A stretch of DNA of 64,000 bases from Marinobacter fuscus (GTDB taxonomy: Bacteria > Pseudomonadota > Gammaproteobacteria > Pseudomonadales > Oleiphilaceae): the NCBI RefSeq assembly GCF_003007675.1, contig NZ_PXNP01000109.1, positions 187,389-251,388 of the forward strand, read 5' to 3'. Below the pieces are notes generated by a model. The model was not told the DNA's origin and did no database searches. It was given only the letters and a program-made list of their open reading frames with translations. The position numbers and the translations under genes are program-made. Positions 18,359 through 29,517 of this stretch are shown here, in pieces. Each line of letters starts with the position of its first letter. Within the stretch, counting starts at the first letter, position 1.

Positions 18359-19360
18359 CTAAACGTTGAAACGGTTACCCGGCTTTTTGGCCTGCCAGAT
18401 CTTTTCCCAGGCCAGCGCGTTACGCACGATCGTGTTGAGGTCATCGTAATCCGGCGCCCAGCCAAGCACACGCTTGATACGGTCATTATCCGCCATCAAC
18501 GCTGCCGGGTCGCCAGCGCGCCGCCCCACTTCGGTTACCGGGAAATCGCAACCCGACTCCGCCTTGACCACATCAATCACTTCACGGACGGTAAACCCGC
18601 GTCCGTAGCCACAATTCAACACCTGGCTATCACCACCCCGGGCCATATAATCCAGCGCCATAACATGCGCCTTGGCCAGGTCTTCAACGTGAATGTAGTC
18701 ACGGATGCAGGTGCCGTCGCGGGTCTCGTAATCCGTACCAAACACACTCATGCCATCGCGCTGCCCGGTTACGCACTCACAAGCCACCTTGATCAGATGG
18801 GTAGCTTCAGGTGTTGCCTGCCCCAAAAGCCCATCCGGGTTCGCCCCTGCCACATTGAAATAGCGCAAAATGACATACCGCAGGTCGCTGGCTGCCGCCA
18901 GATCCATCATCATGCGCTCGCTCATCATTTTTGAGGCGCCGTAGGGGTTGATGGGCGCCAGCGGCAGATTTTCCGTCAGAATCGTTTCTTCCGGCATGCC
19001 ATACACCGCAGCAGTGGAAGAAAACACCATGTAAGGCACCTGATATCGCTCGACCGCTTTCAGCAGATTCAGGGTATTACGGGTGTTGTTGCTGTAATAC
19101 TTCAAAGGATTGGCCACAGACTCCGGCACCACAATGTGCGCGGCAAAGTGCAGTACAGCATCGAACCGGTGCTCACTGAACAGGCTATCCAGCGCAGCTT
19201 CGTCTGCCAGATCGCCCACCACCAGCTCACCAGCCGTAACAGCCCAGCGATAACCCGTTGAAAGATTGTCGAATATAACAATATCATGGCCCGCGTGCGC
19301 GAGTTGGCGCACCACATGACTACCAATATAGCCAGCACCGCCGGTGACCAGTACTTTCAT
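18359..19360 (-). CDS. galE: UDP-glucose 4-epimerase
   Basis: Extended short-chain dehydrogenase of 333 residues: NAD motif GGAGYIGSH (7-15), catalytic Ser region FSSTAAVYG and the YxxxK pair in YGASKMMSE. It interconverts UDP-glucose and UDP-galactose. ATG overlaps the tadA stop as ATGA, so translation is coupled. With ugd it forms a small UDP-sugar module that could feed polysaccharide synthesis; no glycosyltransferases are adjacent. Confidence 0.95.
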   Translation of the reverse strand: MKVLVTGGAGYIGSHVVRQLAHAGHDIVIFDNLSTGYRWAVTAGELVVGDLADEAALDSLFSEHRFDAVLHFAAHIVVPESVANPLKYYSNNTRNTLNLLKAVERYQVPYMVFSSTAAVYGMPEETILTENLPLAPINPYGASKMMSERMMMDLAAASDLRYVILRYFNVAGANPDGLLGQATPEATHLIKVACECVTGQRDGMSVFGTDYETRDGTCIRDYIHVEDLAKAHVMALDYMARGGDSQVLNCGYGRGFTVREVIDVVKAESGCDFPVTEVGRRAGDPAALMADNDRIKRVLGWAPDYDDLNTIVRNALAWEKIWQAKKPGNRFNV

Positions 19361-19878
19361 GGTGTTTCGCTTCCTTTCGTTAACAGTTGTTGATTTTGCT
19401 GGCGCCGCTCGCGGATCTCTTTACGCCGGCGACTGAAAAACGCAGAGATAACCTGCCCGCACTCGGCTGCCATTACCCCTCCGGCTACTGCAACCTTCCA
19501 GTTAAGGTGCGGCTCGTCCAGAGTTCTACGGGCAGATTCCACAGCTCCAGCTTTAGGCTCGGCCGCGCCGAACACCAGCCGGCTGATACGGCTATGAACA
19601 ACAGCGCCAACACACATAGTGCAGGGCTCAAGGGTGACATACAAGGTGGCGCCCGCCAGGCGGTAATTCCCAACGCGCGATGCGGCATCCCGAAGCGCAC
19701 GGATTTCGGCATGGGCGGTAGGGTCACAACCGGAGATCGGCGCGTTAAAGCCTGCGCCGATCTCTTTGTTATCAAGAACAACGACTGCGCCAACCGGCAC
19801 CTCGCCCAGCGCTTCCGCATGCCTGGCCAGGGTTAGCGCCCTGGCCATCCAGACGTCATCCTGCTTCAAATCTGACAC
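19357..19878 (-). CDS. tadA: tRNA-specific adenosine deaminase
   Basis: Makes inosine at A34 of tRNA-Arg(ACG). 173 residues with zinc-deaminase motifs H56-A-E58 (catalytic Glu) and P85-C86-x-x-C89. A basic C-terminal tail (SRRRKEIRERRQQNQ) is somewhat long but usual in gammaproteobacteria. It begins 20 bases after guaA and overlaps galE by four bases. Confidence 0.95.
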   Translation of the reverse strand: MSDLKQDDVWMARALTLARHAEALGEVPVGAVVVLDNKEIGAGFNAPISGCDPTAHAEIRALRDAASRVGNYRLAGATLYVTLEPCTMCVGAVVHSRISRLVFGAAEPKAGAVESARRTLDEPHLNWKVAVAGGVMAAECGQVISAFFSRRRKEIRERRQQNQQLLTKGSETP

Positions 19879-19898
19879 TGCCCGCCCCGGTTAGCCGT

Positions 19899-21476
19899 TC
19901 ACTCCCACTCAATCGTCGCAGGCGGCTTGGAGGAGATGTCGTAGGTAACCCGAGACACACCGGAAATCTCGTTGATAATCCGGTTGGATACTGTCTCCAG
20001 CACATCGTATGGCAGCCGCGCCCAGCGGGCAGTCATGAAATCGACGGTTTCCACCGCTCTGACGGCAATGACCCACTCATAGCGGCGGGCATCACCCACT
20101 ACACCCACCGATTTGACCGGCAGGAACACGGCGAACGCCTGACTGGTTTTGTGGTAAAGATCGGCCCGGTGCAATTCCTCGAGGAAAATGGCATCCGCGC
20201 GGCGCAGGATATCGGCGTACTCTTTCTTTACCTCGCCCAGAATACGAACGCCGAGGCCCGGCCCCGGGAAGGGATGGCGGTAAACCATGTCGTAGGGCAA
20301 GCCAAGCTCAAGGCCAATCCGGCGAACTTCGTCTTTGAACAGCTCTCGTAACGGTTCCACCAGTTTCAGCTTCATGGTTTCCGGCAAGCCACCGACATTG
20401 TGGTGAGACTTGATCACATGAGCCTTGCCGGTCTTAGCCGCAGCGGATTCGATCACATCCGGATAAATGGTGCCCTGGGCCAGCCATTTCACATCTTGAA
20501 TACGGGTGGCTTCGTCGTCGAACACGTCGATGAACGTATTACCAATAATCTTCCGCTTCTGCTCCGGGTCGGTCACACCTTTCAGTTTGGACAGGAACAG
20601 GTCTTCGGCATCGGCACGGATGACTTTCACACCCATGTTGCTGGCGAACATGTCCATCACCTGATCACCTTCGTGCAGGCGAAGCAGGCCGTTATCAACA
20701 AATACACAGGTCAGCTGATCACCGATGGCCTTGTGCAGCAGCGCCGCCGTCACCGAGGAATCAACGCCTCCGGACAGCCCAAGCAATACCTTGTCGCTAC
20801 CCACCTGCTCGCGAATCTGGCGAACAGCATCGTCAACGATTTTCGCGGGTGTCCAGAGCGCTTCACAGCCACAGACATTCAACACAAAGTGCTCGAGAAT
20901 ACGCTTGCCCTGCAGGGTGTGCGTTACTTCCGGGTGAAACTGTACACCAAACAGGTTACGACTGAGATCCTGCATCGCCGCAATCGGCGCACTTTCGGTG
21001 GATGCCAGCAGCTCAAACCCATCCGGCATGGCCACAACCTTGTCACCATGGCTCATCCAGACATCCAGCAAAGAGTCTCCGGCCGGAGTCAGGTGGTCGG
21101 TAATATCTGCCAGCAATGGCCCCTTGGCCCGCACCTTGACCTGGGCATAACCGAATTCCCGCTTTTCCGAACTGGCAACCCGCCCGCCAAGCTGCTCGGC
21201 CATGGTTTGCATGCCATAGCAGATCCCGAGTACCGGAATACCCCGATCAAACAGCCCGTCTGGCGCTCGTGGGCCGCCCAGTTGGGTAACCGACTCCGGC
21301 CCTCCGGCAAGAATGATGCCTTTCGGATTAAACTCGTTGAGTTCTTCATCTGTGATATCGAAAGCTTTGATTTCACAGTAAACACCGATCTCACGCACAC
21401 GCCGGGCAATCAGTTGCGTGTACTGGGAACCGAAATCGAGAATCAGAATACGGTAATCGTGAATGTTCTGGGCCAT
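19899..21476 (-). CDS. guaA: GMP synthase (glutamine-hydrolysing)
   Basis: Converts XMP to GMP. 525 residues: class I amidotransferase domain with nucleophile C86 (LGICYGMQ) and His-Glu in [11 protein letters not shown]-pyrophosphatase domain with P-loop LSGGVDSS, and the C-terminal dimerisation domain ending in PPATIEWE. The frame continues ten codons upstream, but ATG at 21476 has GAGGA just before it and matches the family N-terminus. It is co-directional with guaB, 65 bases downstream. Confidence 0.97.
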   Translation of the reverse strand: MAQNIHDYRILILDFGSQYTQLIARRVREIGVYCEIKAFDITDEELNEFNPKGIILAGGPESVTQLGGPRAPDGLFDRGIPVLGICYGMQTMAEQLGGRVASSEKREFGYAQVKVRAKGPLLADITDHLTPAGDSLLDVWMSHGDKVVAMPDGFELLASTESAPIAAMQDLSRNLFGVQFHPEVTHTLQGKRILEHFVLNVCGCEALWTPAKIVDDAVRQIREQVGSDKVLLGLSGGVDSSVTAALLHKAIGDQLTCVFVDNGLLRLHEGDQVMDMFASNMGVKVIRADAEDLFLSKLKGVTDPEQKRKIIGNTFIDVFDDEATRIQDVKWLAQGTIYPDVIESAAAKTGKAHVIKSHHNVGGLPETMKLKLVEPLRELFKDEVRRIGLELGLPYDMVYRHPFPGPGLGVRILGEVKKEYADILRRADAIFLEELHRADLYHKTSQAFAVFLPVKSVGVVGDARRYEWVIAVRAVETVDFMTARWARLPYDVLETVSNRIINEISGVSRVTYDISSKPPATIEWE

Positions 21477-21502
21477 GGAGTCCTCGGGGCTGTCTATAAG
21501 CA

Positions 21503-21527
21503 ACACGGCCCGTTTCGCGGGCCGTGT
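21503..21527. other. Strong hairpin between guaB and guaA
   Basis: ACACGGCCCG-TTTCG-CGGGCCGTGT is a perfect 10-bp inverted repeat in the guaB-guaA gap, ending 26 bases before the guaA ATG. No T-run follows on the minus strand, so it is more likely an mRNA-stability or processing hairpin, or a weak attenuator, than a full terminator. Confidence 0.5.
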
Positions 21528-21541
21528 GTGATCGGGCAGGA

Positions 21542-23080
<1,539 letters not shown>

Positions 23081-23091
23081 TTAATCGATCT

Positions 23092-23120
23092 ATTATAAGG
23101 TGGAGCCGTAGCACAGTAAA
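23092..23120 (-). promoter_or_regulatory. Sigma-70-type promoter of guaB
   Basis: On the minus strand TTTACT (23120-23115), 17-base spacer, TATAAT (23097-23092). The -10 is consensus. It leaves a leader of about 80 bases before the guaB ATG and lies in the guaB-xseA divergent gap. Confidence 0.65.
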
Positions 23121-23219
23121 CCGCGCAAATTTTGCCGCCCGGTTGCATCTTTCTGAATTTTCGTTATTTTTGCCCGATTCTTTCGGCTATTGCTTATAAC
23201 CCCGCCCTGGAGATTTTCT

Positions 23220-24590
23220 GTGAGCACCCGTTTTCCGGATACCCGCCCCCGTGCCCTTTCCGTCAGCGAGCTGAATCACCAGGCGAGACATCTGCTTGAA
23301 TCCAGCTTTATGCAGGTGTGGGTAGAGGGCGAGCTATCCAGTTTTTCCCGACCATCGTCCGGGCACTGGTACTTTTCCCTGAAAGACCAGAAAAGCCAGG
23401 TGCGCTGCGCCATGTTCCGCGGCGCCAATCAGCGAATTCGCACACTACCCAAAGAGGGTGACCAGGTGCGCATCAGAGGCAAGGTAACCCTGTACGAAAA
23501 CCGGGGGGACTTCCAGATTGTTGCGGAACACATGGAACCGGCCGGGCTGGGCGCTCTGCAACAGGCTTTTGAAGCGCTCAAGGCGAAGCTGCAGAGTGAA
23601 GGCCTGTTCGATGCAGCGAGCAAAAAAACGATACCTCCCACCCCCAGACACATCGGCGTTGTTACCTCGCCCACCGGCGCCGCTATTCACGACATTCTTA
23701 CAGTACTCCGGCGCCGTTGCCCGGCGATTCCGGTTACGCTCTATCCCACGGCGGTTCAGGGCCAGGCCGCTGCTGCTGATATCGTTCAGGCCATCGCCAA
23801 CGCGCAGAGCCATGGCGTTGCCGATGTCCTCATCATTGGCCGTGGCGGCGGCTCACTGGAAGATCTCTGGTGCTTTAACGAGGAAGCCGTGGCCCGGGCA
23901 ATCGCCCAGTGCACGATTGCCACCGTGAGCGCGGTCGGCCACGAAGTGGATGTAACCATCGCTGACTTTGTGGCCGATCTGCGGGCGCCCACTCCCTCTG
24001 CTGCTGCAGAGAAAATCTCGCCCGATCAGCTGGCCTGGGCCAGGCAACTGGAAGATCAGAAGAGTCGCCTGGGTCATGCCAGCCTGAGGCTGCTGCAACG
24101 GTTACAAACCCAGCTGAATCACCTGTCATCCCGCCTGAAAGACCCCCGGCGGGATCTTCAGGATAAGGCCCAGAGAATGGACGAACTGGAAATGCGCCTG
24201 CGACAGGTGATCACCCGCCGCCTGCAGCAAGGCCATCAACGCGCAGATCACCTGCAGCAACGTATGTCGGCACAATCCCCGGCCCGGCTCCTGACCGCCC
24301 AGGACGCGCGTATCGACAACCTACGGCAAAGATTGGCTCTGGCCACCAGGCATAGGCTGAAACAAACATCGGATCGCCTGCAAAGCACCGTCCAAACGCT
24401 CAACGCCGTCAGCCCACTCGCTACTCTGGGCCGGGGTTACGCCATCATCAAAAATGATCAGGATCAGATTGTGCGGGATGCGGGAGACCTGGCAGAGGGC
24501 GATCTGATCCGGGCACAACTGGCCCACGGGCAGGTAACCGCACGGGTCTGTGACCGTATTGAAAAAGGCCAGCAGGACTTAAAGTTATAA
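23220..24590 (+). CDS. xseA: Exodeoxyribonuclease VII large subunit
   Basis: Subunit of the ATP-independent single-strand nuclease ExoVII, with XseB (not in the window). 456 residues: N-terminal OB-fold (about 10-105, VEGELSSFSRPSSGHWYFSLKD), catalytic domain with GVVTSPTGAA and GRGGGSLEDLW, a long coiled-coil (about 255-390), and a C-terminal segment with LGRGYAI. GTG at 23220 has GGAG seven bases before it and is preferred to a TTG at 23190. Divergent from guaB. Confidence 0.95.
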   Translation: MSTRFPDTRPRALSVSELNHQARHLLESSFMQVWVEGELSSFSRPSSGHWYFSLKDQKSQVRCAMFRGANQRIRTLPKEGDQVRIRGKVTLYENRGDFQIVAEHMEPAGLGALQQAFEALKAKLQSEGLFDAASKKTIPPTPRHIGVVTSPTGAAIHDILTVLRRRCPAIPVTLYPTAVQGQAAAADIVQAIANAQSHGVADVLIIGRGGGSLEDLWCFNEEAVARAIAQCTIATVSAVGHEVDVTIADFVADLRAPTPSAAAEKISPDQLAWARQLEDQKSRLGHASLRLLQRLQTQLNHLSSRLKDPRRDLQDKAQRMDELEMRLRQVITRRLQQGHQRADHLQQRMSAQSPARLLTAQDARIDNLRQRLALATRHRLKQTSDRLQSTVQTLNAVSPLATLGRGYAIIKNDQDQIVRDAGDLAEGDLIRAQLAHGQVTARVCDRIEKGQQDLKL

Positions 24591-24686
24591 CGACTACGCC
24601 TATGGTCTACTAGCTCCACCGCTGAAACTTCCTAAAGTTGTGAGATCCATTCAACAACAAGAACAGTCACAACTGAGGTGGTATAC

Positions 24687-26561
24687 ATGGGTTACAACTC
24701 CGAATTCCGACGCTCAATCGATAATCGGGAAGATTTCTGGAGCGAACAGGCCAAACACATCAGCTGGATCAGAGAACCGGAAATCATCTGGCGCCCAATC
24801 GAAAACGGCCACGGCGAATGGTTTGCGGATGGCATGCTGAACACCTGTGACGTAGCTCTCGATGCCAATATCCGGGCCGGTCGCGGCGACCAGAAAGCCC
24901 TGATATACGATTCCCCCGTCACCAACAGCCAGCAATCGTTCACCTACAACGAATTGCGCGATCAGGTTGCGTTGTTTGCAGGCGCCCTGCAGGCAAAGGG
25001 TATCGAAAAAGGCGACCGGGTTATTATCTATATGCCGATGATTCCCCAGGCCGCGATTGCAATGCTGGCCTGTGCCCGGCTCGGCGCAATTCACTCGGTT
25101 GTATTCGGCGGTTTCGCCGCCCACGAGCTGGCGGTTCGCATAGAAGATGCCACACCGAAAGCAGTCATCACTGCCTCCTGCGGCATCGAGATCAACCGGG
25201 TTATCGAATACAAGCCGCTGGTCGACAAAGCCATTGAACAGTCCCGCCACAAACCCGAATGCTGCGTGGTTTACGCCAGGCCCCAGGCCAAAGCAACCCT
25301 GCAAGCGGGCCGTGACTACGACTGGGACACCCTGATGGCAGAGGCCACACCTGCCGACCCGGTGCCGGTTCGTTCAACCGACCCGCTTTACATACTCTAT
25401 ACCTCCGGCACTACCGGCAAACCCAAAGGCGTGGTGCGGGACAACGGCGGCCATGCTGTCGCCCTCAATTACAGTATGAAGCTGGTCTACGATGCAAAAC
25501 CCGGTGATGTTTACTGGGCCGCCTCGGATGTCGGCTGGGTGGTCGGTCACAGTTACATTGTCTATGCCCCACTGTTCGCAGGCTGCACAACCATCCTCTA
25601 TGAAGGCAAGCCGGTCAAAACTCCGGATGCCGGAGCCTTCTGGCGCGTTATTCAGGATCACAAGGTCAATATTTTGTTCACCGCCCCCACGGCCTTCCGT
25701 GCGGTTCGCAAAGAAGATCCGGAGGCCGACCAACTGCAACGCTACGACGTTTCAAGCCTCAAGCGCATCTTCCTGGCGGGCGAACGACTGGACCCGCCGA
25801 CCTATGAATGGCTGAAAGAACACACCGGCCTGCCAATCCTGGATCACTGGTGGCAGACCGAAACCGGCTGGGCCATTTGCTGCAACCCGGTCGGCATTGA
25901 AATGATGAACACCAAACCCGGCTCCGCCACCGTGCCCTCTCCCGGCTACAACGTTCAGGTGGTCGACAGCCAGGGCAATCAGGTTGCTCCCGGAGAACAG
26001 GGGCAGATTGCCGTCAAACTGCCCTTGCCTCCAGGTTGCCTGACCACCGTCTGGGAAGACGATGGCCGCTTCTGGAACAGCTACCTGGCACCCATTCCTG
26101 ATTTTTACAGCTCCGGTGATGGCGGCTACGTCGATGAAGACGGCTACGTATTCATTATGGGCCGCACCGACGACGTTATTAACGTGGCAGGGCACCGGCT
26201 ATCCACCGGCGAAATGGAAGAAGTGGTAGCATCGCACCCGGCCATCGCCGAATGCTGCGTAGTTGGCGTTCATGACAACCTGAAAGGGCAAATTCCGGTG
26301 GGGCTGGTGCTGATCAAGGATGGCGCCACCATCGACCAGGATGAGCTTGAGGAAGAGCTGGTGGAAATGGTGCGCGACAAGATCGGCGCCATTGCCTGCT
26401 TCCGCCGGGCCATCGTGGTCGACCGCCTGCCAAAGACCCGCTCCGGGAAGATTCTGCGCCGTATCATCCGCCAGATCGCCGACGGGGAAGAGTACAGCGT
26501 TCCCAGCACGATTGATGACCCGGCCATTCTTGAGGAAATCAGCGAGAAGCTCACCGGCTGA
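24687..26561 (+). CDS. Acyl-CoA synthetase, propionyl/acetyl-CoA type (PrpE-like)
   Basis: ANL-superfamily enzyme of 624 residues that activates a short-chain acid to its CoA thioester through an acyl-AMP. Motifs: YTSGTTGKPKGVVRDNGGH (P-loop), WWQTETGW, and the C-terminal PKTRSGKILRR whose lysine is the usual acetylation site. The propionate-enzyme pattern (VVRDNGGHAVAL, GWVVGHSYIVYAPL) suggests PrpE rather than Acs, but substrate choice is inference. ATG at 24687 has GAGGTGG upstream. No prpBCD genes are nearby. The 96-base gap after xseA has no clear terminator. Confidence 0.85.
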   Translation: MGYNSEFRRSIDNREDFWSEQAKHISWIREPEIIWRPIENGHGEWFADGMLNTCDVALDANIRAGRGDQKALIYDSPVTNSQQSFTYNELRDQVALFAGALQAKGIEKGDRVIIYMPMIPQAAIAMLACARLGAIHSVVFGGFAAHELAVRIEDATPKAVITASCGIEINRVIEYKPLVDKAIEQSRHKPECCVVYARPQAKATLQAGRDYDWDTLMAEATPADPVPVRSTDPLYILYTSGTTGKPKGVVRDNGGHAVALNYSMKLVYDAKPGDVYWAASDVGWVVGHSYIVYAPLFAGCTTILYEGKPVKTPDAGAFWRVIQDHKVNILFTAPTAFRAVRKEDPEADQLQRYDVSSLKRIFLAGERLDPPTYEWLKEHTGLPILDHWWQTETGWAICCNPVGIEMMNTKPGSATVPSPGYNVQVVDSQGNQVAPGEQGQIAVKLPLPPGCLTTVWEDDGRFWNSYLAPIPDFYSSGDGGYVDEDGYVFIMGRTDDVINVAGHRLSTGEMEEVVASHPAIAECCVVGVHDNLKGQIPVGLVLIKDGATIDQDELEEELVEMVRDKIGAIACFRRAIVVDRLPKTRSGKILRRIIRQIADGEEYSVPSTIDDPAILEEISEKLTG

Positions 26562-26871
26562 TCACACCGGAAAACCGGCTCAATCCGATTACCCGGCCTG
26601 GCGTTTCACCGCCGGGCCGGGCGCCTTTGCCCTATTCCAACTTTTTGTTTTATATCAATTTACCAGCGCCAGCTGTTCATAAAAAAAACAATTGACGCAC
26701 CGGTAAGTCGGTCTATACTGAGATTTGCTGTGTACTTCTGCAGCGGTATTTGGCGAATGCGCTTTACGTCCTGCCTCCGGCTTTTCGTTGCCCTTCCTCA
26801 GTACGCTCCAGGTGTCCAGCAGGCTCAGAAGGCCCCGTGAGGGCAAATACCCAGTAAGACAGGAAAGATCA
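26562..26871 (+). other. 310-base gap: synthetase 3' end and cold-shock gene leader
   Basis: Contains no credible gene. It holds the sigma-70 promoter at 26692-26719 and then about 145 bases of untranslated leader to the csp ATG, similar in length to the regulated leader of E. coli cspA (about 159 bases). I do not see an exact cold box. A frame that runs through the leader into csp has no RBS and is not supported. Confidence 0.55.
26692..26719 (+). promoter_or_regulatory. Sigma-70 promoter of the cold-shock gene
   Basis: TTGACG (26692-26697), 16-base spacer, TATACT (26714-26719); preceded by an A-rich tract (AAAAAAAACAA) that could act as an UP element. Near-consensus boxes make this one of the clearest promoters in the window. 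Confidence 0.8.
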
Positions 26872-27081
26872 ATGTCCGATACAAAAACAGGCCACGTAAA
26901 GTGGTTCAACGAATCCAAGGGCTTTGGCTTCATTGCCCAGGAAGGCGGCAGTGACGTTTTCGTTCACTACAGTGCAATCAACTCCAGCGGTTTCCGTACC
27001 CTGACCGAGGGTCAGCAGGTGCAGTTTACCGTGACCCAGGGCCCGAAAGGCCCGCAAGCTGAAAACGTAACGCCCCTGTAA
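26872..27081 (+). CDS. CspA-family cold-shock protein
   Basis: 69-residue single cold-shock domain with RNP1 GKVKWFN-type start ([15 protein letters not shown]) and RNP2 VFVHYSAI. Such proteins bind single-stranded RNA and act as RNA chaperones. AGGA lies seven bases before ATG 26872. A long leader and a strong terminator bracket it as a monocistronic unit. Whether it is cold-induced or constitutive cannot be told. Confidence 0.95.
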   Translation: MSDTKTGHVKWFNESKGFGFIAQEGGSDVFVHYSAINSSGFRTLTEGQQVQFTVTQGPKGPQAENVTPL

Positions 27082-27122
27082 TTCGTTATGTTGACACGCT
27101 GATGCCCCTCACGGGCTCAACG

Positions 27123-27161
27123 AAAAACGGCTGACAATGAACATTGCCAGCCGTTTTTTTT
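27123..27161 (+). terminator. Terminator of csp (also faces leuA)
   Basis: AAAAACGGCTG-A-CAATG-AA-CATTG-C-CAGCCG followed by eight T. The long stem has one A/C mismatch. On the minus strand the A-run gives five T beyond the same stem, so it can also end leuA transcription. Confidence 0.9.
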
Positions 27162-27179
27162 CGTTTCAGGAAAATCCGG

Positions 27180-28874
27180 TCAGGCCGGTTCGGCCTGCGG
27201 CGATACCGCGCCGTCTACCTTACTGTTAACCATCACCCGAGCGACCGCCGACAGTAATGCCTGCAAGGTTGCCGACGTTGTATCCTCCGCCAACGCCGCC
27301 GCACTGCAATGCTGGCCGTTCGCCATCAAACGAATACAGGCAAGCGCGTTGGCGTTGGTACCTTCGCCCAGAGCAAACTCGTCATAGGCTTCTACCGACA
27401 CCGATACCCCGTAACGCTGCGCCAGCGCATCCGAAACGGCTTCAACCGCTCCCAACCCGCGACCTTCAAGCAGCGTCCGCTGCGCATCCTCGCCAACCAC
27501 CACTTCGGCACGCACGCCGTCATCGTCGCGATGCAAGTCGTAGGAGCGCAGGTTCCAGCCATTAAAGACCTTCAGGTAGTGCTCTTCGAACAGACGGTGA
27601 ATGGTATGGGAATCGATCTCACCGCCATTCTGCTCCGCCTCACCCTGCACCACTTTGCTAAATTCGATCTGTAACCAGCGCGGCAAGGTTATGTCGTAGT
27701 CACGCTCCAGCACATAGGCAACACCACCCTTACCAGACTGACTGTTAATCCGAACCACTTCTTCATAGCGCCGTCCCACATCGAAAGGATCAATGGGCAG
27801 ATAGGCTACGTTCCAGGCATCGCCCTCGTTACGGCGCGCCAGACATTTGCGAATGGCGTCCTGGTGGCTACCGGAGAAGGCGGTGAACACCAGCTCGCCC
27901 GCATAGGGATGGCGAGGATGGGTGGAAATCTCGGTACAGGCTTCGACCACCTCGGTGATTTCTGCCATTCCCGACAAATCCAGCTTCGGATCTATACCCT
28001 GGGAGTAGAGGTTCATGGCCATGGTGACCAGATCCATGTTACCCGTGCGCTCGCCGTTCCCCATCAAGGTGCCCTCAATCCGGTCGGCACCGGCCATCAC
28101 ACCCAGCTCGGCCGCCGCCACGGCGCAGCCCCGGTCGTTGTGGGTGTGCAGACTGATGGTGATGTGTTCACGGTAACGCACATTGTCGCATATCCACTCG
28201 ATCTGATCGGCGAAGACGTTCGGCGTCGACATTTCCACCGTTGCCGGCAGGTTGATAATGACAGGCTGCCCCTGATCCGGACGCCATACTTCGTTCACCG
28301 CATCGATCACTTCGGCAGCAAAATCCAGCTCGGTGCCGGTAAAGCTCTCCGGTGAGTACTGGAACGTCCAGTCGGTTTCCGGATGCTGGCTGGCCAATTC
28401 CTTAACCAACGCAGCACCCCGGACGGCAATATCCCGGATACCATCACGGCCCAGACCAAACACCTGCTCACGCTGCACGGTCGAGGTGGAGTTATACACG
28501 TGCACGATAGCCTGCCTGGCGCCTCGCAATGCTTCGTAGGTGCGCTCAATCAGCTCCGGCCGTGCCTGGGTCAACACCTGAATCTTCACGTCTTCCGGAA
28601 TGCGGTTCTCGTCGATCAGCTTTCGGCAAAAATCGAAATCTGGCTGGCTGGCCGCTGGAAAGCCAATCTCGATTTCCTTGAACCCGAGCTTCACCAGCAG
28701 ATCAAACATGCGCTGTTTCTGAGCCACCGACATCGGCTTGACCAGCGCCTGATTGCCATCCCGAAGGTCAACGGCGCACCACACAGGCGCCTGCTGAATA
28801 ACCTGGTCGGGCCAGCGACGATCTTTTTTTGCGACCGGCTGAAAAGCAACATATTTGCGATGATCAAAGGCCAT
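27180..28874 (-). CDS. leuA: 2-isopropylmalate synthase (long LeuA form)
   Basis: First committed enzyme of leucine synthesis, condensing 2-oxoisovalerate with acetyl-CoA. 564 residues, the longer actinobacterial/pseudomonad type: catalytic TIM barrel with CAVDLRDGNQAL and HTHNDRGCAVAAAELG metal-ligand histidines, then the C-terminal LeuA regulatory domain (about 430-560) for leucine feedback. ATG at 28874 has AAGGA nine to ten bases upstream. It is divergent from an Lrp/AsnC gene. Confidence 0.95.
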   Translation of the reverse strand: MAFDHRKYVAFQPVAKKDRRWPDQVIQQAPVWCAVDLRDGNQALVKPMSVAQKQRMFDLLVKLGFKEIEIGFPAASQPDFDFCRKLIDENRIPEDVKIQVLTQARPELIERTYEALRGARQAIVHVYNSTSTVQREQVFGLGRDGIRDIAVRGAALVKELASQHPETDWTFQYSPESFTGTELDFAAEVIDAVNEVWRPDQGQPVIINLPATVEMSTPNVFADQIEWICDNVRYREHITISLHTHNDRGCAVAAAELGVMAGADRIEGTLMGNGERTGNMDLVTMAMNLYSQGIDPKLDLSGMAEITEVVEACTEISTHPRHPYAGELVFTAFSGSHQDAIRKCLARRNEGDAWNVAYLPIDPFDVGRRYEEVVRINSQSGKGGVAYVLERDYDITLPRWLQIEFSKVVQGEAEQNGGEIDSHTIHRLFEEHYLKVFNGWNLRSYDLHRDDDGVRAEVVVGEDAQRTLLEGRGLGAVEAVSDALAQRYGVSVSVEAYDEFALGEGTNANALACIRLMANGQHCSAAALAEDTTSATLQALLSAVARVMVNSKVDGAVSPQAEPA

Positions 28875-29019
28875 GATGGAATATTCCTTCAAAATGAAAT
28901 GAACGGCTTGATGAAATGACAGTGTAACGATGAAACTGCGCTATTTGGTTGCTTTTACGTTCTTTCGATAACAATAATGAGCAACGAAAACGCTCAAAAT
29001 CTTAAACATGGGGCATAAA

Positions 29020-29517
29020 ATGGCGAAGACTGATGAATCACTGGTTAAACTTGACCGAACAGACCGGCGAATCCTGGAAAACCTCCAAAAAGATGGCTCA
29101 CTGACCAACCAGCAACTGGCCGAAAAGGTCGGGCTGTCGCCATCCCCCTGCCTGCGCCGGGTCAAAGCCCTGGAAGATGCTGGCATCATCATCCGCACGG
29201 CAACCATTCTTGATCACAAAAAGCTGGGCCTGTCTCTGACCGCGATTGTTCTGATCGGCATGGACAGGCATACTCCTGAACGCTTTGCCGCTTTCGAGGA
29301 GCAGGTGGCCGAGTATCCGGAAATACAGGAGTGCTATCTGATTACCGGCCAGAGCGCTGACTACATGCTGAAAGTGGTGGTGCCGGATATGGATCACTAC
29401 CACCACTTTCTGCTGAATCACATTACCCGCATTCAGGGGGTCAGCGGCGTCCATTCCAGCTTCGTGCTGAGGCGGGTAATTGACAGCACCGCCCTGCCCC
29501 TGGGCTATCTGTCCTGA
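29020..29517 (+). CDS. Lrp/AsnC-family transcriptional regulator
   Basis: 165 residues: N-terminal winged HTH (LDRTDRRILENLQKDGSLTNQQLAEKVGLSPSPCLRRV) and C-terminal RAM/ligand-binding domain with the GxxDY-type segment (TGQSADYMLKVVV). ATG at 29020 has GGGG six bases upstream, better than ATG 29008. It is divergent from leuA, so leucine-related control of leuA is an attractive inference, not shown. Its 3' end overlaps the next TetR gene by 13 bases in opposite orientation. Confidence 0.9.
   Translation: MAKTDESLVKLDRTDRRILENLQKDGSLTNQQLAEKVGLSPSPCLRRVKALEDAGIIIRTATILDHKKLGLSLTAIVLIGMDRHTPERFAAFEEQVAEYPEIQECYLITGQSADYMLKVVVPDMDHYHHFLLNHITRIQGVSGVHSSFVLRRVIDSTALPLGYLS

Noticed and set aside
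16795..18369. 524-codon open frame on the plus strand
   Set aside because: It is antisense to ugd, which has full motif support; the product is His/Arg/Pro-rich with no domain pattern.
26725..26871. N-terminal extension of the cold-shock protein
   Set aside because: The extension has no start with RBS and reads through the leader; ATG 26872 gives the normal protein size.
28930..28971. 13-codon frame MKLRYLVAFTFFR in the leuA-lrp gap
   Set aside because: Considered as a leader peptide, but it is on the lrp strand, has no RBS, and is not leucine-rich; no attenuator hairpins follow.
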